Assembly: GCA_900545885.1 (NCBI GenBank)
Contig: URAF01000003.1
Coordinates: forward strand, 62,001 to 126,000
Reading direction: 5' to 3'
Origin: an uncultured Eubacteriales bacterium
GTDB taxonomy: Bacteria > Bacillota > Clostridia > Christensenellales > CAG-917
Length of the DNA: 64,000 nt
Positions 16,984-26,589 of this stretch are shown here, one piece after another; within the stretch, counting starts at the first letter, position 1, and each line of letters starts with the position of its first letter. The notes beneath the pieces are model-generated. The model did no database searches. It was not told the origin of the DNA and was given only the letters and a program-made list of their open reading frames with translations. Made by a program: the position numbers and the translations under genes.

Positions 16984-19900
16984 ATGCCACAGGAAGTCAG
17001 CGATAAGAATTATGCGGAAATTACCGCAAGTTGCTCAAAGGTTTTGAGCTACTTTCATTTGCAGAACAACATCTCTCCGATTAAAAGACTCTACGTCAAA
17101 AACTCGTCCGATACGGAACGTGAAAACATCACAATCCGCATTCATTCCGAGCCAAAATTCCTGCTCCCCTGCGAAATAAACGACGTAAGACTTCCCCGCA
17201 AAACAACGGCGAAGTTCGACACCAGCGTTCAGCTTTCGCCGCTCTTTATGGTCGCCCTCGACAAAACAATCGAAGGCGAAATCATAATGGAAGTCGTGGA
17301 CGAAGACGCAGTTGTTGCCGAGCAGAGGTTCAAGGTTCAGTTGCTGGCATTCAACGAATGCAACTTCCGCGAAGACCCCGCGTCGCTCGCGGCGTTTGTC
17401 CGCCGAACCGCCGAAATCAACAAACTGCTCAATATGGCAGGCCGCAAGGTTCAGAGCTGGAACCTCAATTCCTGCACGGGTTATTCGGGAACGCGCAACA
17501 ACGTCCGAAACTTCTTCGCCGCCTGTTACAGCGTGCTCGCGGACCAGAAGTTCACGCCCGCCGATATGAAGACAGACCAGGAGTTCGTCTTCATTCCCGA
17601 CCATCAGGAAACGCTCATATCCAAAATCGCCTCGCCTCTCGAACTTGCGCTCATTCTTGCCGCGCTTGTCGAAAGCAACGGTCAGAACGGTATTGTCGCA
17701 CTCATCAACAACAAATGGTACACGGGCTGTTTCCTCACCAACGAGTGTCTGCCCAACCTCATAAACGACGACCCCGACATTCTGCGCAAGAAATCCGAAC
17801 GCGGAGTCAGCGACCTCAGTATGGTTGCAATAAGCGACCTGTTGCAGGGTGTGTCGTTTGAAAAGGCCGAAAAGAGCGCGCAAAGCGCACTCAAAAAGGA
17901 TGCCGACGTCGAGTTTATCGTCGACATCAAACGCGCGCGCATCATGCACGTCTATCCTCTGCCCGAACGCGTCAAAAGTGCGGGCGGTTACGACCTGCGC
18001 CAAAGCAAGGACTACTACACCGACCTCGCCCCAAAACAGCTCAAAGAGTACGGCGGCGAAATCGTGGGCGAAAAGGAAATCAGCAGGGTTACGCAATGGG
18101 AACGCCGACTTCTCGATATGGATATGCGCAACTCTCTGCTCAACTTCAAGGTTTCGCAGACCGCGGTCAAGCTGCTCGTCCCGTCCCTTGAAGATTTCAT
18201 AGAAAACATGGCGGAGGTCAAGTCATTCACTCTCGAATGCAAACCCAAAGAAAGCCCCGAAACCCTCGACAAGGTTTCAAACGGTTTCGAGCGCGCGACC
18301 TACCTCAAACCTTTTGCCGACTACATACTCTACGAATACAAAAACAAACGCCTGCGCACGGCATACGACCTGCGCGAACACGAAGCCACAATTCTGCGTC
18401 TTTTCCGCAAGGAAAAATCCATACAGGAAGAAACGGGCACGCTTACGCTTTATCTTGCCGCAGGGTTCCTCAAATGGAAGGAACAGGAGCTGTCCGACGA
18501 CAAGTATGCTCCGCTTTTCCTCTACCCTGTCAGCATCTCCAAAAAAGGCGTGGCGGCTCCCGTTTATACTGTCGAAGTCAACACCGACGACCTGCGCGTC
18601 AACAGCACTCTGCTCGAATTCCTGTATCAGGAGTTTGACCTCGATATGCGCGGGCTTGCCTCCGTCGAACTCAACACCCCGCAAGCCGTACTGTCCGTTC
18701 TCGCGCGCATAAAGCGCGAAACCGTGCGGTTCAAAGGCTGGGACATCTTCCCCAACGTTTTCCTTGCAAGTCTGTCGTTTGCAAACTATCTGCTCTGGCA
18801 CGACGTAAAATACAAATCCGACCGTTTCCGCGAACACCCCATTGTGCGTTCGCTCATCAATAACAGGCTGGAACTGTCGGGCGACGCGTTCGACCTCTCC
18901 GACAGAAGCAGCGACGAAGCGTACGTCGGTGCGGAAAAAATGTATCTTCCCATTTCCGCTGACTCGTCGCAATACTCCGCAATCTACGACAGCTTGTCCA
19001 AGAGTTTCGTTCTGCACGGACCTCCCGGAACGGGCAAGTCGCAGACAATCACCAACATAATCGCAAACAACATCGTCCGCGGCAGACGCGTCCTGTTCGT
19101 CGCCGAAAAAATGGCGGCGCTGTCCGTCGTTCACCGCAGACTGCAAAATATCGGCCTCGGCGACTTCTGTCTCGAACTGCACTCCAACAAAGCGAACAAG
19201 AACGTTGTCCTCAACCACATAATCAACACGCTCGCGCTTGCCGACGAAACGTCGCAGCAGGACCTCGAAGAAAAAGCCGCGGAAATCGCAGTTCCTCTCG
19301 AAAAGTTGCAGAAAGAGCTGGACGCAATGCACCGCAAACGTTATCTCGGTTTTTCGCTTTACGAAGCAATCCTCAACTACTTCGAAAACGAGGATGCGCC
19401 CGACTGCCTGAACATCGACAGTCTGTTCTACGAGAAGTTGACGGAAAGTTCTTTCAACAACTACCTTGACGTGCTGACGGAACTCTCTCTCCGCGCAAAG
19501 GAATGCGGCGACATCGAGAAATCGCCTTTCAAACACATAGGCGACTTTACCTACGACGAAAAATGGCGCGCCGACGGCGAATCCATTCTCGAAATTTATC
19601 TCATCGAGCTCAAACATCTGCGCCAGTACGCCCGCAACCTTTTGCCGCTGTTCAATATGCGCACGGTCGCGCTCACCAACGCAAAACTCAAAGCGCTTTA
19701 CGACATCTGCCTGCTGTTGCGCGACGAAAGCGTCCGCGAATATTTCGCGCGCTGCAAAACGGTGGAAAACGCAAAAGGTATGCTCGACTCCTTCCGCGAA
19801 GCCTACAAGAAAAACGGCATACTCACCGCGGAATATACGTCGAAATACGGCACATACCCTTACGAAGTTCCACTCGAAGAAGTCGACGAAGCCATGCGCA

Positions 19901-22620
19901 CGGGCAATTACAGCCGCGGCGTAAAACGCTGTTTCCCCGCTTCTCTCGACAAAAAAGACAGAGGTTTCTTCCTCGAATTCCTCGCAAAATGCGAACAGAA
20001 CCGCCGCACGCTCAACAAACGCAAAGACGAACTTGCGGCATTGTTTGCGCTGACTTCCGCCGACGTGTCGGCGGTGTACGACCGCGTGGAGAAAATGGAG
20101 CACCTGTTTGAGTGCGCGCTCAAACTCTACGCCGAATTCGACCTCAACCTCTTCAACGAAAGCTGTATAGAACTCACCCGCTACGGTGTGCACCGTTATC
20201 TCGATTTCTTTATCGCGGCGTTCGACAACTGTTTCCGCGCGGCAAAAGACTTCGGCGAAATCTTCCGCACTGGCGACTTCATCGGCGGCGACGACATAAA
20301 CGCCTGCATAGAATACGTCACCAACGTTCAGAAGAACATCGACTTCATTCCCAACTGGTGCCGCTATCAGGAAATGGTAAACAAATGTCGCAACAGCGGT
20401 TTCGAATTCATTCTCGAACCGCTGAACGTCGGAGAAATTTCCGCCGACGACATTTTGAGATGTTTCAAGAAATGCGTCTATTACAACTTCATAAAGAGCG
20501 AGCTCTATCTTGACGACGTGTTGTGCCAGTTCTCGGGTCTTACGCTGGAAGAAGCGGCAAACAAGTTCAAGAACCTCACCGAGGAATACGAACGCCTCAC
20601 CCGTCAGGAGCTTTACCGCAAACTCGTCGATTCGCTGCCGCGTGCAGATACGACGGGCGACCACAACCTCGAACGCGTCATTCTGATGCGCGCCGAGAAA
20701 ACCAACATGAAAGGCACTACCCTGCGCGCGCTGTTTGCACAGATACCCAACATTCTGAAAGCGTGCTGCCCGTGTATGCTTATGTCGCCGACTTCGGTCA
20801 CGCAGTTCCTCGACATCGACATGGACAAGTTCGACCTCGTCATATTCGACGAAGCGTCGCAGGTGCCTACGTGCAAAGCCGTCGGAAGCATTGTACGCGG
20901 TAAAGATCTCATCGTCGTCGGCGACCCCAAACAGTTGCCGCCTACCACGTTTTTCAGTTCGGACTACAAGGACGACGAGCACTTCGAAGTGGAAGACCTC
21001 GAAAGCATACTGGACGACTGCCTTGCGCTCGGTATGCCCGAAAACCACCTGCTGTGGCACTACCGCTCCAATCACGAAAGCCTCATCGCATTCTCGAACG
21101 CGATGTACTACGACAACACCCTGCTCACCTTCCCCTCGCCCAACGAGCTCAACAGCAAGGTTTCCTTCCAATACGTTGACGGCGTTTACGAAAGAGGCGG
21201 CAGCAAGTGCAACAAGAAAGAAGGCGACGCGCTTGTCGCGGAAGTCGTGCGCAGACTCAAAGACCCGACAACCCGCTCACAGAGTATCGGTATAGTCACA
21301 TTCAACACCGCGCAACAGAACTACATAGAGAACGAACTCGGCAAACAGATACACCAGTACAACCTCGACTCCGCGGCGTACGACTGCGAAGAACCGCTGT
21401 TCGTAAAGAACCTCGAAAGCGTACAGGGCGACGAACGCGACGTAATTCTGTTCAGCGTAGGATACGGCCCCGACAGCAACGGCAAACTCTCGCTCAACTT
21501 CGGTCCTATCAACCAGGCGGGCGGCTACAAACGACTCAACGTCGCAGTCACGCGTGCGCGCAACGAAATGAAAGTGTTCAGCGCGATAACGGGCAATATG
21601 ATTGACCTCAACCGCACGGACAGCAAGGGTGTGGCGGGACTCAAAGCCTTCCTCGAATACGCCGAACGCGGCAGAGAAATGCTTGCAATCTCCAACACCG
21701 ACATCACGGCAACTCACGGCGGTATCGGTGAACTCGTTGCCCGCGAACTCAAAGACAAAGGCATCATCTGCGACTACAACCTCGGCGTGTCCGACTTCAA
21801 AATCGACGTCGCCGTTGTCGACCCGCGCAACAAGGACAAATATATACTCGCAATCATCTGCGACAGCGAAAGCAGCTGCAAACTGAAAGGCGTGAAAGAC
21901 CGCGTCGCAATGCAGACCAAGATACTCAAAAAACTCGGCTGGAATACCTATCAGTTGTGGACGGTCAACTTCTTCAACAACACGCGTCGCGAAATAGCAA
22001 AGATAAAGGACTACATCACCACTCTCACCGAAAAGAAAGTGATGAGCAAGAAACTTGTCAAGGACATCACCAACCGCTACCGCGCAACATACAAGAGCTA
22101 CTACTGCAAACCCATGCTCAAAGCAGGTGCGGACTTTGTCCTGAACTTCGTCAACGAAGAAAAAATCAAAGGCAAGATAAGAGATATAATCGAAACCGAA
22201 TCGCCGATTGAAAGTTCGCTTTTGCTCGATAAACTGCTTGTTCTGTTCAATGTTCCCAAGACGAGCAAACGCGCCGTCGCGACTCTGAACGATTATATGA
22301 ACGAGTTTGCAAGCTTCCAGCAAACCTATTTCGGCAAGACGTTCTACGTCGACAAAGCCGTCGAAACCTTCCGTCCCTGCGACGTCAAGACCTCGCGCGA
22401 CCTCACCAAGGTTCACCCTGCGGAAATCATAGCCGCGGCAAAATGCGCAGTCGAAACACGTCTCAACCTCGAACGCGGGGACGTCGTCAAGGAAGTCATT
22501 GCGCTGTTCGGCACGGGCAAGAAAACCAAAGCCGTAACGGAATGGATCGAACAGTGCATAAACATGGCAATAGCCGAAAACCAACTGCTCGTCACCGTGG
22601 ACGATATTCTTACAACTTAG
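16984..22620 (+). CDS. Giant Upf1-like SF1 helicase, DUF4011/DUF3320 architecture
   Basis: An 1878-residue protein starting at MPQEVSDKN with AAAGGAG upstream. In order: a beta-rich N-terminal region (1-370); a DUF4011-like part beginning WERRLLDMDMRNSLLNF (about 375) and ending before the helicase; Walker A GPPGTGKSQT at about 679; a long helical insert (about 760-1230); Walker B VIFDEASQVP at about 1289; then VVGDPKQLPPTTFF, HYRSNHESLIAFSN, ESVQGDERDVILFS and NVAVTRARNEM (SF1 motifs III-VI); a segment resembling the MTES_1575 endonuclease (IDVAVVDP...YILAIICDS...LGWNTYQLWTVNFF, about 1600-1670); and a DUF3320-like C-terminus. The family (COG1112-like) includes RNA/DNA helicases, some in phage defence. 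No restriction or toxin partner is adjacent. The canonical nuclease Glu is Ile here. Confidence 0.85.
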   Translation: MPQEVSDKNYAEITASCSKVLSYFHLQNNISPIKRLYVKNSSDTERENITIRIHSEPKFLLPCEINDVRLPRKTTAKFDTSVQLSPLFMVALDKTIEGEIIMEVVDEDAVVAEQRFKVQLLAFNECNFREDPASLAAFVRRTAEINKLLNMAGRKVQSWNLNSCTGYSGTRNNVRNFFAACYSVLADQKFTPADMKTDQEFVFIPDHQETLISKIASPLELALILAALVESNGQNGIVALINNKWYTGCFLTNECLPNLINDDPDILRKKSERGVSDLSMVAISDLLQGVSFEKAEKSAQSALKKDADVEFIVDIKRARIMHVYPLPERVKSAGGYDLRQSKDYYTDLAPKQLKEYGGEIVGEKEISRVTQWERRLLDMDMRNSLLNFKVSQTAVKLLVPSLEDFIENMAEVKSFTLECKPKESPETLDKVSNGFERATYLKPFADYILYEYKNKRLRTAYDLREHEATILRLFRKEKSIQEETGTLTLYLAAGFLKWKEQELSDDKYAPLFLYPVSISKKGVAAPVYTVEVNTDDLRVNSTLLEFLYQEFDLDMRGLASVELNTPQAVLSVLARIKRETVRFKGWDIFPNVFLASLSFANYLLWHDVKYKSDRFREHPIVRSLINNRLELSGDAFDLSDRSSDEAYVGAEKMYLPISADSSQYSAIYDSLSKSFVLHGPPGTGKSQTITNIIANNIVRGRRVLFVAEKMAALSVVHRRLQNIGLGDFCLELHSNKANKNVVLNHIINTLALADETSQQDLEEKAAEIAVPLEKLQKELDAMHRKRYLGFSLYEAILNYFENEDAPDCLNIDSLFYEKLTESSFNNYLDVLTELSLRAKECGDIEKSPFKHIGDFTYDEKWRADGESILEIYLIELKHLRQYARNLLPLFNMRTVALTNAKLKALYDICLLLRDESVREYFARCKTVENAKGMLDSFREAYKKNGILTAEYTSKYGTYPYEVPLEEVDEAMRTGNYSRGVKRCFPASLDKKDRGFFLEFLAKCEQNRRTLNKRKDELAALFALTSADVSAVYDRVEKMEHLFECALKLYAEFDLNLFNESCIELTRYGVHRYLDFFIAAFDNCFRAAKDFGEIFRTGDFIGGDDINACIEYVTNVQKNIDFIPNWCRYQEMVNKCRNSGFEFILEPLNVGEISADDILRCFKKCVYYNFIKSELYLDDVLCQFSGLTLEEAANKFKNLTEEYERLTRQELYRKLVDSLPRADTTGDHNLERVILMRAEKTNMKGTTLRALFAQIPNILKACCPCMLMSPTSVTQFLDIDMDKFDLVIFDEASQVPTCKAVGSIVRGKDLIVVGDPKQLPPTTFFSSDYKDDEHFEVEDLESILDDCLALGMPENHLLWHYRSNHESLIAFSNAMYYDNTLLTFPSPNELNSKVSFQYVDGVYERGGSKCNKKEGDALVAEVVRRLKDPTTRSQSIGIVTFNTAQQNYIENELGKQIHQYNLDSAAYDCEEPLFVKNLESVQGDERDVILFSVGYGPDSNGKLSLNFGPINQAGGYKRLNVAVTRARNEMKVFSAITGNMIDLNRTDSKGVAGLKAFLEYAERGREMLAISNTDITATHGGIGELVARELKDKGIICDYNLGVSDFKIDVAVVDPRNKDKYILAIICDSESSCKLKGVKDRVAMQTKILKKLGWNTYQLWTVNFFNNTRREIAKIKDYITTLTEKKVMSKKLVKDITNRYRATYKSYYCKPMLKAGADFVLNFVNEEKIKGKIRDIIETESPIESSLLLDKLLVLFNVPKTSKRAVATLNDYMNEFASFQQTYFGKTFYVDKAVETFRPCDVKTSRDLTKVHPAEIIAAAKCAVETRLNLERGDVVKEVIALFGTGKKTKAVTEWIEQCINMAIAENQLLVTVDDILTT

Positions 22621-22662
22621 TCGCGGCATAAAAACACGGAATAATATATCCAGGAGAAAATT

Positions 22663-23172
22663 ATGTTTTGTCCAAAATGCAAAGGGGAAATGACCCGCGA
22701 CGATAAGGGTTTTTATGTCTGCCCCGATTGCGGTGCAAAATTCCGCTCGCAAAACCCAACCAAAGCGGAATTGCAAAACCTAGAAACCGACAACGGAACT
22801 TTTGCCCGTTCCAACGCTTCGGCTTATGTGGGAGTCACGGTAGTTCTGTTCATCATGAGCGTTGTTCTTACAGTGATTACAAATCTGCTAACTTTTTCGT
22901 TGGTGTTAAAGCTGGTGCTGTATCTCGTATGCTTGTTACTGACGCTTGCGTACACAATCTGTCTTATCAAAGCGGTTTCGTACGGTTGCATCGACAAATA
23001 TGACACCGACCTGAAAAAGTCCAAAGATAAGGCGGCAAAAGAATTGAAAACCATTATCTCACAATTGCAAAACAGAATATCCGCTCTCGAAACCACGCTT
23101 GTAGAATTCAAAGCAAACGCGGAACGGGAAAAAGCAGACGCGAGAAACGCGTCCGAAACGGAAAGAGAATGA
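22663..23172 (+). CDS. Zinc-ribbon, two-span membrane protein with a coiled-coil tail
   Basis: I do not recognise the family. The 169-residue protein begins with a zinc ribbon, CPKC...CPDCGAKF (residues 3-26), then two membrane segments (about 49-70 and 75-100) and a charged helical tail predicted to form a coiled coil (115-165, ISQLQNRISALETTLVEFK). An AGGAG ribosome site precedes the ATG. It follows the helicase by 42 bases on the same strand with no terminator between, so co-transcription is likely, but a functional link is only inference. Confidence 0.7.
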   Translation: MFCPKCKGEMTRDDKGFYVCPDCGAKFRSQNPTKAELQNLETDNGTFARSNASAYVGVTVVLFIMSVVLTVITNLLTFSLVLKLVLYLVCLLLTLAYTICLIKAVSYGCIDKYDTDLKKSKDKAAKELKTIISQLQNRISALETTLVEFKANAEREKADARNASETERE

Positions 23173-23183
23173 CAACACAAAAA

Positions 23184-23209
23184 ACGCCTTCGATGAAGGC
23201 GTTTTTTTT
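23184..23209. terminator. Bidirectional terminator between the zinc-ribbon and collagen-like genes
   Basis: Stem ACGCCTTC/GAAGGCGT (23184-23191 and 23195-23202) flanked by A and T runs on both sides, serving the two convergent genes. Confidence 0.85.
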
Positions 23210-24431
23210 ATCGTTGGTCGCTCACGTTTGCCGACGAATTATATTTCGAAAGGTCGGCAACGGGGTCGTACGGCGCACCGCTCGGCGTACCCGCCAGCAA
23301 CGCTATATCCACGGCGTTGGCGGGCAACCCCCAGGAATTTCCGCTGAACAGCACTGTAGCGCCGTCAACGACGTATCCGCGCGTGTTGTACACCGTGTTG
23401 AACATCACGGTAGCCTCGGACGAAGGGTTGAAATACGCCGCCTGGCGCAAGGAATAAATTTCATTGTTCCTTACCATAAGGTTCTGAACTCCGCCCTGCG
23501 TTACAAATCCTCTGTTGACAACCCACCCTGACGAGTCGCCGCCTTGCGGCGGACCGTAAATTACGTTGTCGGCAAGCAAAACCCCGTTTGCACCTATCTG
23601 CACGAACTCATTGGGATAAGGAACGTCGCTTGTGATTTCAATCCCGCGCAATTCCGTATTCGCGCCCGTAATCAGAAAAGGCACAATCTGTGATTGCAAC
23701 ACTACTTTTGCCCCTCTTTGCCCTTCGAGAACTACTCCTTCCTTTGACAGATTTATTTGTGCGGTTGCTGGATATTCTCCAGAAAACACCGTAATCTTGC
23801 CGTCAGGCGCAACTGCGGAATAGGCTTCTTCGATTGTTGCAAAGGGTTTTGCCTGCGTTCCGTCGCCGTCCACGCTGCCCGCTTTGACGTACAGCGAATA
23901 AGGATTGGGCGTCAATGCTCCGTCCGCTCCTGTCGCTCCTGTCGCACCGGTAGCCCCTGTCGCGCCTGTAGCACCCGTTGCACCTGTGTCACCTTTTTCT
24001 CCCGTTGCACCTGTAGCACCCGTAACGCCGTCCGAACCTGCGGGACCCGTGGCGCCCGTTACTCCGGTTACCCCTGTGGCGCCCGTCGCCCCTGTATCGC
24101 CTTTTTGACCCGTTGCCCCCGTAGGCCCCGTTGCTCCGTCTTTGCCGTCTGCACCAGTGGCTCCGGTGTCGCCTTTTTCGCCCTTTGCTCCCGCTGCTCC
24201 GTCCGCGCCCGTAGGACCCGTTGAACCCGTCGGTCCCGTGGGACCCGTCGCGCCTGTAGCTCCCGTTTCGCCTTTGGGTCCGCGCGGACCCGTCGCGCCC
24301 GTTACGCCGCCGACCGCCGCTCCCGTCACTCCTTTTCCCGCGCAAGGAAAACATCTCCCGTAATCCGAACTCCCCGTCATACATATGCCCCCGTGACGGA
24401 AAGGCGCATCGAAAATCCCGTTGTCTTTCAT
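23208..24431 (-). CDS. Collagen-like protein with a C-terminal beta-helix domain
   Basis: A 407-residue protein. After a Cys-containing N-terminus (GRCFPCAGKG, about 26-35), residues about 40-170 are near-perfect Gly-X-Y triplets, mostly GATGATGPTG, the bacterial collagen pattern seen in Bacillus BclA-type exosporium filaments. Residues about 175-407 (KAGSVDGDGTQAKPFATIEEAYSAV, then repeated strands) resemble a right-handed parallel beta-helix/pectate-lyase-like fold rather than the TNF-like head of BclA. There is no classical signal peptide or LPXTG anchor, as for spore-surface proteins. GGAGA precedes the ATG. The gene may be spore-surface or secreted; this is inference. Confidence 0.85.
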   Translation of the reverse strand: MKDNGIFDAPFRHGGICMTGSSDYGRCFPCAGKGVTGAAVGGVTGATGPRGPKGETGATGATGPTGPTGSTGPTGADGAAGAKGEKGDTGATGADGKDGATGPTGATGQKGDTGATGATGVTGVTGATGPAGSDGVTGATGATGEKGDTGATGATGATGATGATGATGADGALTPNPYSLYVKAGSVDGDGTQAKPFATIEEAYSAVAPDGKITVFSGEYPATAQINLSKEGVVLEGQRGAKVVLQSQIVPFLITGANTELRGIEITSDVPYPNEFVQIGANGVLLADNVIYGPPQGGDSSGWVVNRGFVTQGGVQNLMVRNNEIYSLRQAAYFNPSSEATVMFNTVYNTRGYVVDGATVLFSGNSWGLPANAVDIALLAGTPSGAPYDPVADLSKYNSSANVSDQR

Positions 24432-24539
24432 ATAATTCTCCGAACATTATTCTTCGTTCATAAATATGTTTTTTCGGGAATGACAGGTGCACCGCTGATA
24501 TCGGAGTAAATATCCGTTTCATCAATCACTCTTTTGCGC

Positions 24540-24568
24540 TTGTCAATCATATATATAAAAGTTATAAT
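24540..24568 (+). promoter_or_regulatory. Promoter of the GH18 gene, overlapping an upstream ATG
   Basis: TTGTCA (24540-24545), 17 bp, TATAAT (24563-24568). The ATG at 24567 lies inside the -10 box; the chosen ATG at 24579 is 11 bases after it. Confidence 0.65.
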
Positions 24569-24578
24569 GTTTAGGAGA

Positions 24579-25958
24579 ATGAAAAAGTCGGTTCGCATTT
24601 TTATACTTTTGATTATACTTGCGTTTTCGTTTACGTTGTTTGCTTTCTCACGCCCTGCAACCGACGTCATTTCCGCACGCTACGAAAATGTTGCGACAAA
24701 CGGCAGTTTTGAAATTTGTGCGGGAAACTCGGGAGACAGCGCAGTATTCCGTTTTGAAACCGAAACCGAAATAAACACCGTCGTGCTTAAAGAAAGCGGC
24801 AACGCAATCACATCTTTCCGCATATACGCCGACGGCGAGGAAACTCCGATTTACGGCAACGATTATATCGGCGGCTACCGCTACTGCGCTTTTGAAACAA
24901 AGGAAGTTTCTTCTCTGCGTATAGAGGTCTTGTCGTCGGACTCGAAATGGGTGCTTACTTCGCTTGAAGCATACCTTATCGAAAACCGACCCGACGACTT
25001 CGAAGTCATGAGTTACATCAACGTCGACACGGCTTATCTGCTCTCTTCCGAATACGCCGAAACCGCGTCGCACGTCACGCAATTCAACGTGTTCGGCGCG
25101 GTGTTCTTCGACGTCAACGCCGACCTTTATATCGCAGATTACGAGCTTAACGAAACAAAAGTCAACGGTAAAGCCTTGCTTTCGCAGGCTATCGCGAATA
25201 TACGCGCAATCAATCCGTCTGCAAAAATAGTGCTTACAGTTCTGGGCAACCGCGATTTCGGCGACGGGGCCGACACCCGTGACCGACACAATTCGGCAAT
25301 GGGCACTCACGGAAACAAACTCACGGCAAACCTGCTTGCTTTGCTTGAAGAATACGACGCCGACGGTGTTTCGTTCGATTACGAATACCCCGAAAAGAAA
25401 AGCGATTTCAGAACCTTTGCCGACTACATAAAAAGCCTTGACCGCGCACTCGGTGACAAATTGCTCACGTCAGCGATTTCCGAATGGTGCATTGGTTGGA
25501 ACCGTTTTTCCGCGTCCGATTTCGACCCGCTCGACTCGATTGAAATTATGGCATACGACCTCTTCGACGAAAGGGGCAACCATTCAACGTTCTACTCCGC
25601 TTATTCCGTGGTGACAAACTTAATCGACAAAGGCGTTGATATGAAAAAGGTTCATCTCGGACTTCCTTTCTACTCCCGCCCGATAAACGGCGATACGTAC
25701 TGGGGGCTTTATCACGAAATTGCATACGAACTGTCGCCTTACGAAAACACGGTAAACGAAGTTTACGTGAATGCCGACGGAAGAGAAATCAACTCAACAC
25801 CTAACTACTATAACGGCAGACAAATGATTTACGACAAAACCCGTTTCGCGCTAGACGCGGGACTTGGCGGAGTTATGGTGTGGCATTTCGGGTGCGACAG
25901 CACCGACACCGAACTGTCTTTGTTTGCGCAAATCGGTGCGGCGCTCGGCAAAGACTAA
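24579..25958 (+). CDS. Secreted GH18-family glycosidase with an N-terminal carbohydrate-binding-like domain
   Basis: A 459-residue protein starting MKKSVRIFILLIILAFSFTLF, a signal/anchor segment. Residues about 30-145 (INTVVLKESG...YRYCAFETKEVSSLRIEVLSS) resemble an F5/8-type (discoidin-like) binding module. Residues about 150-455 form a GH18 barrel with the catalytic DxxxDxE motif in DGVSFDYEYP (near 270), IEIMAYDLFDE, VHLGLPFYSRP and a closing GGVMVWHFGCD. GH18 enzymes cleave chitin, peptidoglycan-type or N-glycan GlcNAc linkages; the substrate is not certain here. Three starts are possible (24534, 24567, 24579); 24579 gives the cleanest signal peptide, though its GGAG is too close to the ATG. 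Confidence 0.87.
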   Translation: MKKSVRIFILLIILAFSFTLFAFSRPATDVISARYENVATNGSFEICAGNSGDSAVFRFETETEINTVVLKESGNAITSFRIYADGEETPIYGNDYIGGYRYCAFETKEVSSLRIEVLSSDSKWVLTSLEAYLIENRPDDFEVMSYINVDTAYLLSSEYAETASHVTQFNVFGAVFFDVNADLYIADYELNETKVNGKALLSQAIANIRAINPSAKIVLTVLGNRDFGDGADTRDRHNSAMGTHGNKLTANLLALLEEYDADGVSFDYEYPEKKSDFRTFADYIKSLDRALGDKLLTSAISEWCIGWNRFSASDFDPLDSIEIMAYDLFDERGNHSTFYSAYSVVTNLIDKGVDMKKVHLGLPFYSRPINGDTYWGLYHEIAYELSPYENTVNEVYVNADGREINSTPNYYNGRQMIYDKTRFALDAGLGGVMVWHFGCDSTDTELSLFAQIGAALGKD

Positions 25959-25983
25959 AAACAACTCTCCGCGCCTTTTCGTT

Positions 25984-26011
25984 TTGTCAATTTTCGTTTG
26001 CGTGATATAAT
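25984..26011 (+). promoter_or_regulatory. Promoter of the YbaK-family gene
   Basis: TTGTCA (25984-25989), 16 bp, extended TGA-TATAAT (26006-26011). Confidence 0.75.
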
Positions 26012-26060
26012 ACAGTCACACGCAATCCAAACAATCACACTCAATCCTGCCAAGGTAGAT

Positions 26061-26546
26061 ATGTCAATCGAAAAAGTAAAAACTTATTTCCGTGAATTCG
26101 GAATGGAAAACCGCGTTATAGAATTTCCGACGTCCAGCGCAACTGTGGAACTTGCAGCAAAAGCTCTTGACTGCGAACCTTGCCGCATAGCGAAAACCCT
26201 TTCCTTCGGAATAGACGGCAAAGCCATTCTCATTGTCGCCGCAGGCGACGCAAAAGTCGACAACAAAAAATACAAAGCTCGTTTCGGCACCAAAGCCAGA
26301 ATGCTCTCTCCCGAAGAAGTCGACAACCTTATCGGCCATTCGATAGGCGGAGTGTGTCCCTTTGCCGTAAACGACGGCGTAACCGTTTATCTGGACGAGT
26401 CACTCAAAAGGTTTGACACAGTTTTTCCTGCCTGCGGCAGCAGCAACAGCGCGATAGAACTCACAATCAGCGAACTTGAACGCTACTCTGCATTCACCGA
26501 TTGGGTGGACGTCTGCAAAGACTGGCAACCCGAAAACGCAGACTGA
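26061..26546 (+). CDS. YbaK/EbsC-family aminoacyl-tRNA deacylase
   Basis: A 161-residue protein of the YbaK/ProX editing fold that hydrolyses misacylated tRNA (for example Cys-tRNA-Pro). Seen: VIEFPTSSATVELAAKALDC, the conserved IAKTLSF with the catalytic-site Lys, IVAAGDAKVDNKKYKARFG, the GHSIGGVCPFAV loop and ACGSSNSAIELT. The start at 26061 has AAGGTAG upstream; the frame extends back to 25998 without a ribosome site and over the promoter. Monocistronic, convergent with the next gene; no clear terminator in the 43-base gap. Confidence 0.92.
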   Translation: MSIEKVKTYFREFGMENRVIEFPTSSATVELAAKALDCEPCRIAKTLSFGIDGKAILIVAAGDAKVDNKKYKARFGTKARMLSPEEVDNLIGHSIGGVCPFAVNDGVTVYLDESLKRFDTVFPACGSSNSAIELTISELERYSAFTDWVDVCKDWQPENAD

Positions 26547-26589
26547 CTTTTCAATCAATCCAAAGAATCGCTTGCCCCGATTTAAATGA

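Noticed and set aside
23900..24320. CRISPR array at the repetitive tract
   Set aside because: The repetition is a 9-18-bp codon-phase repeat coding for Gly-X-Y triplets, without regular unique spacers.
23757..24363. Plus-strand frames rich in Ala-Pro-Val repeats
   Set aside because: They are the reverse reading of the collagen Gly-X-Y triplets and only mirror that repeat.
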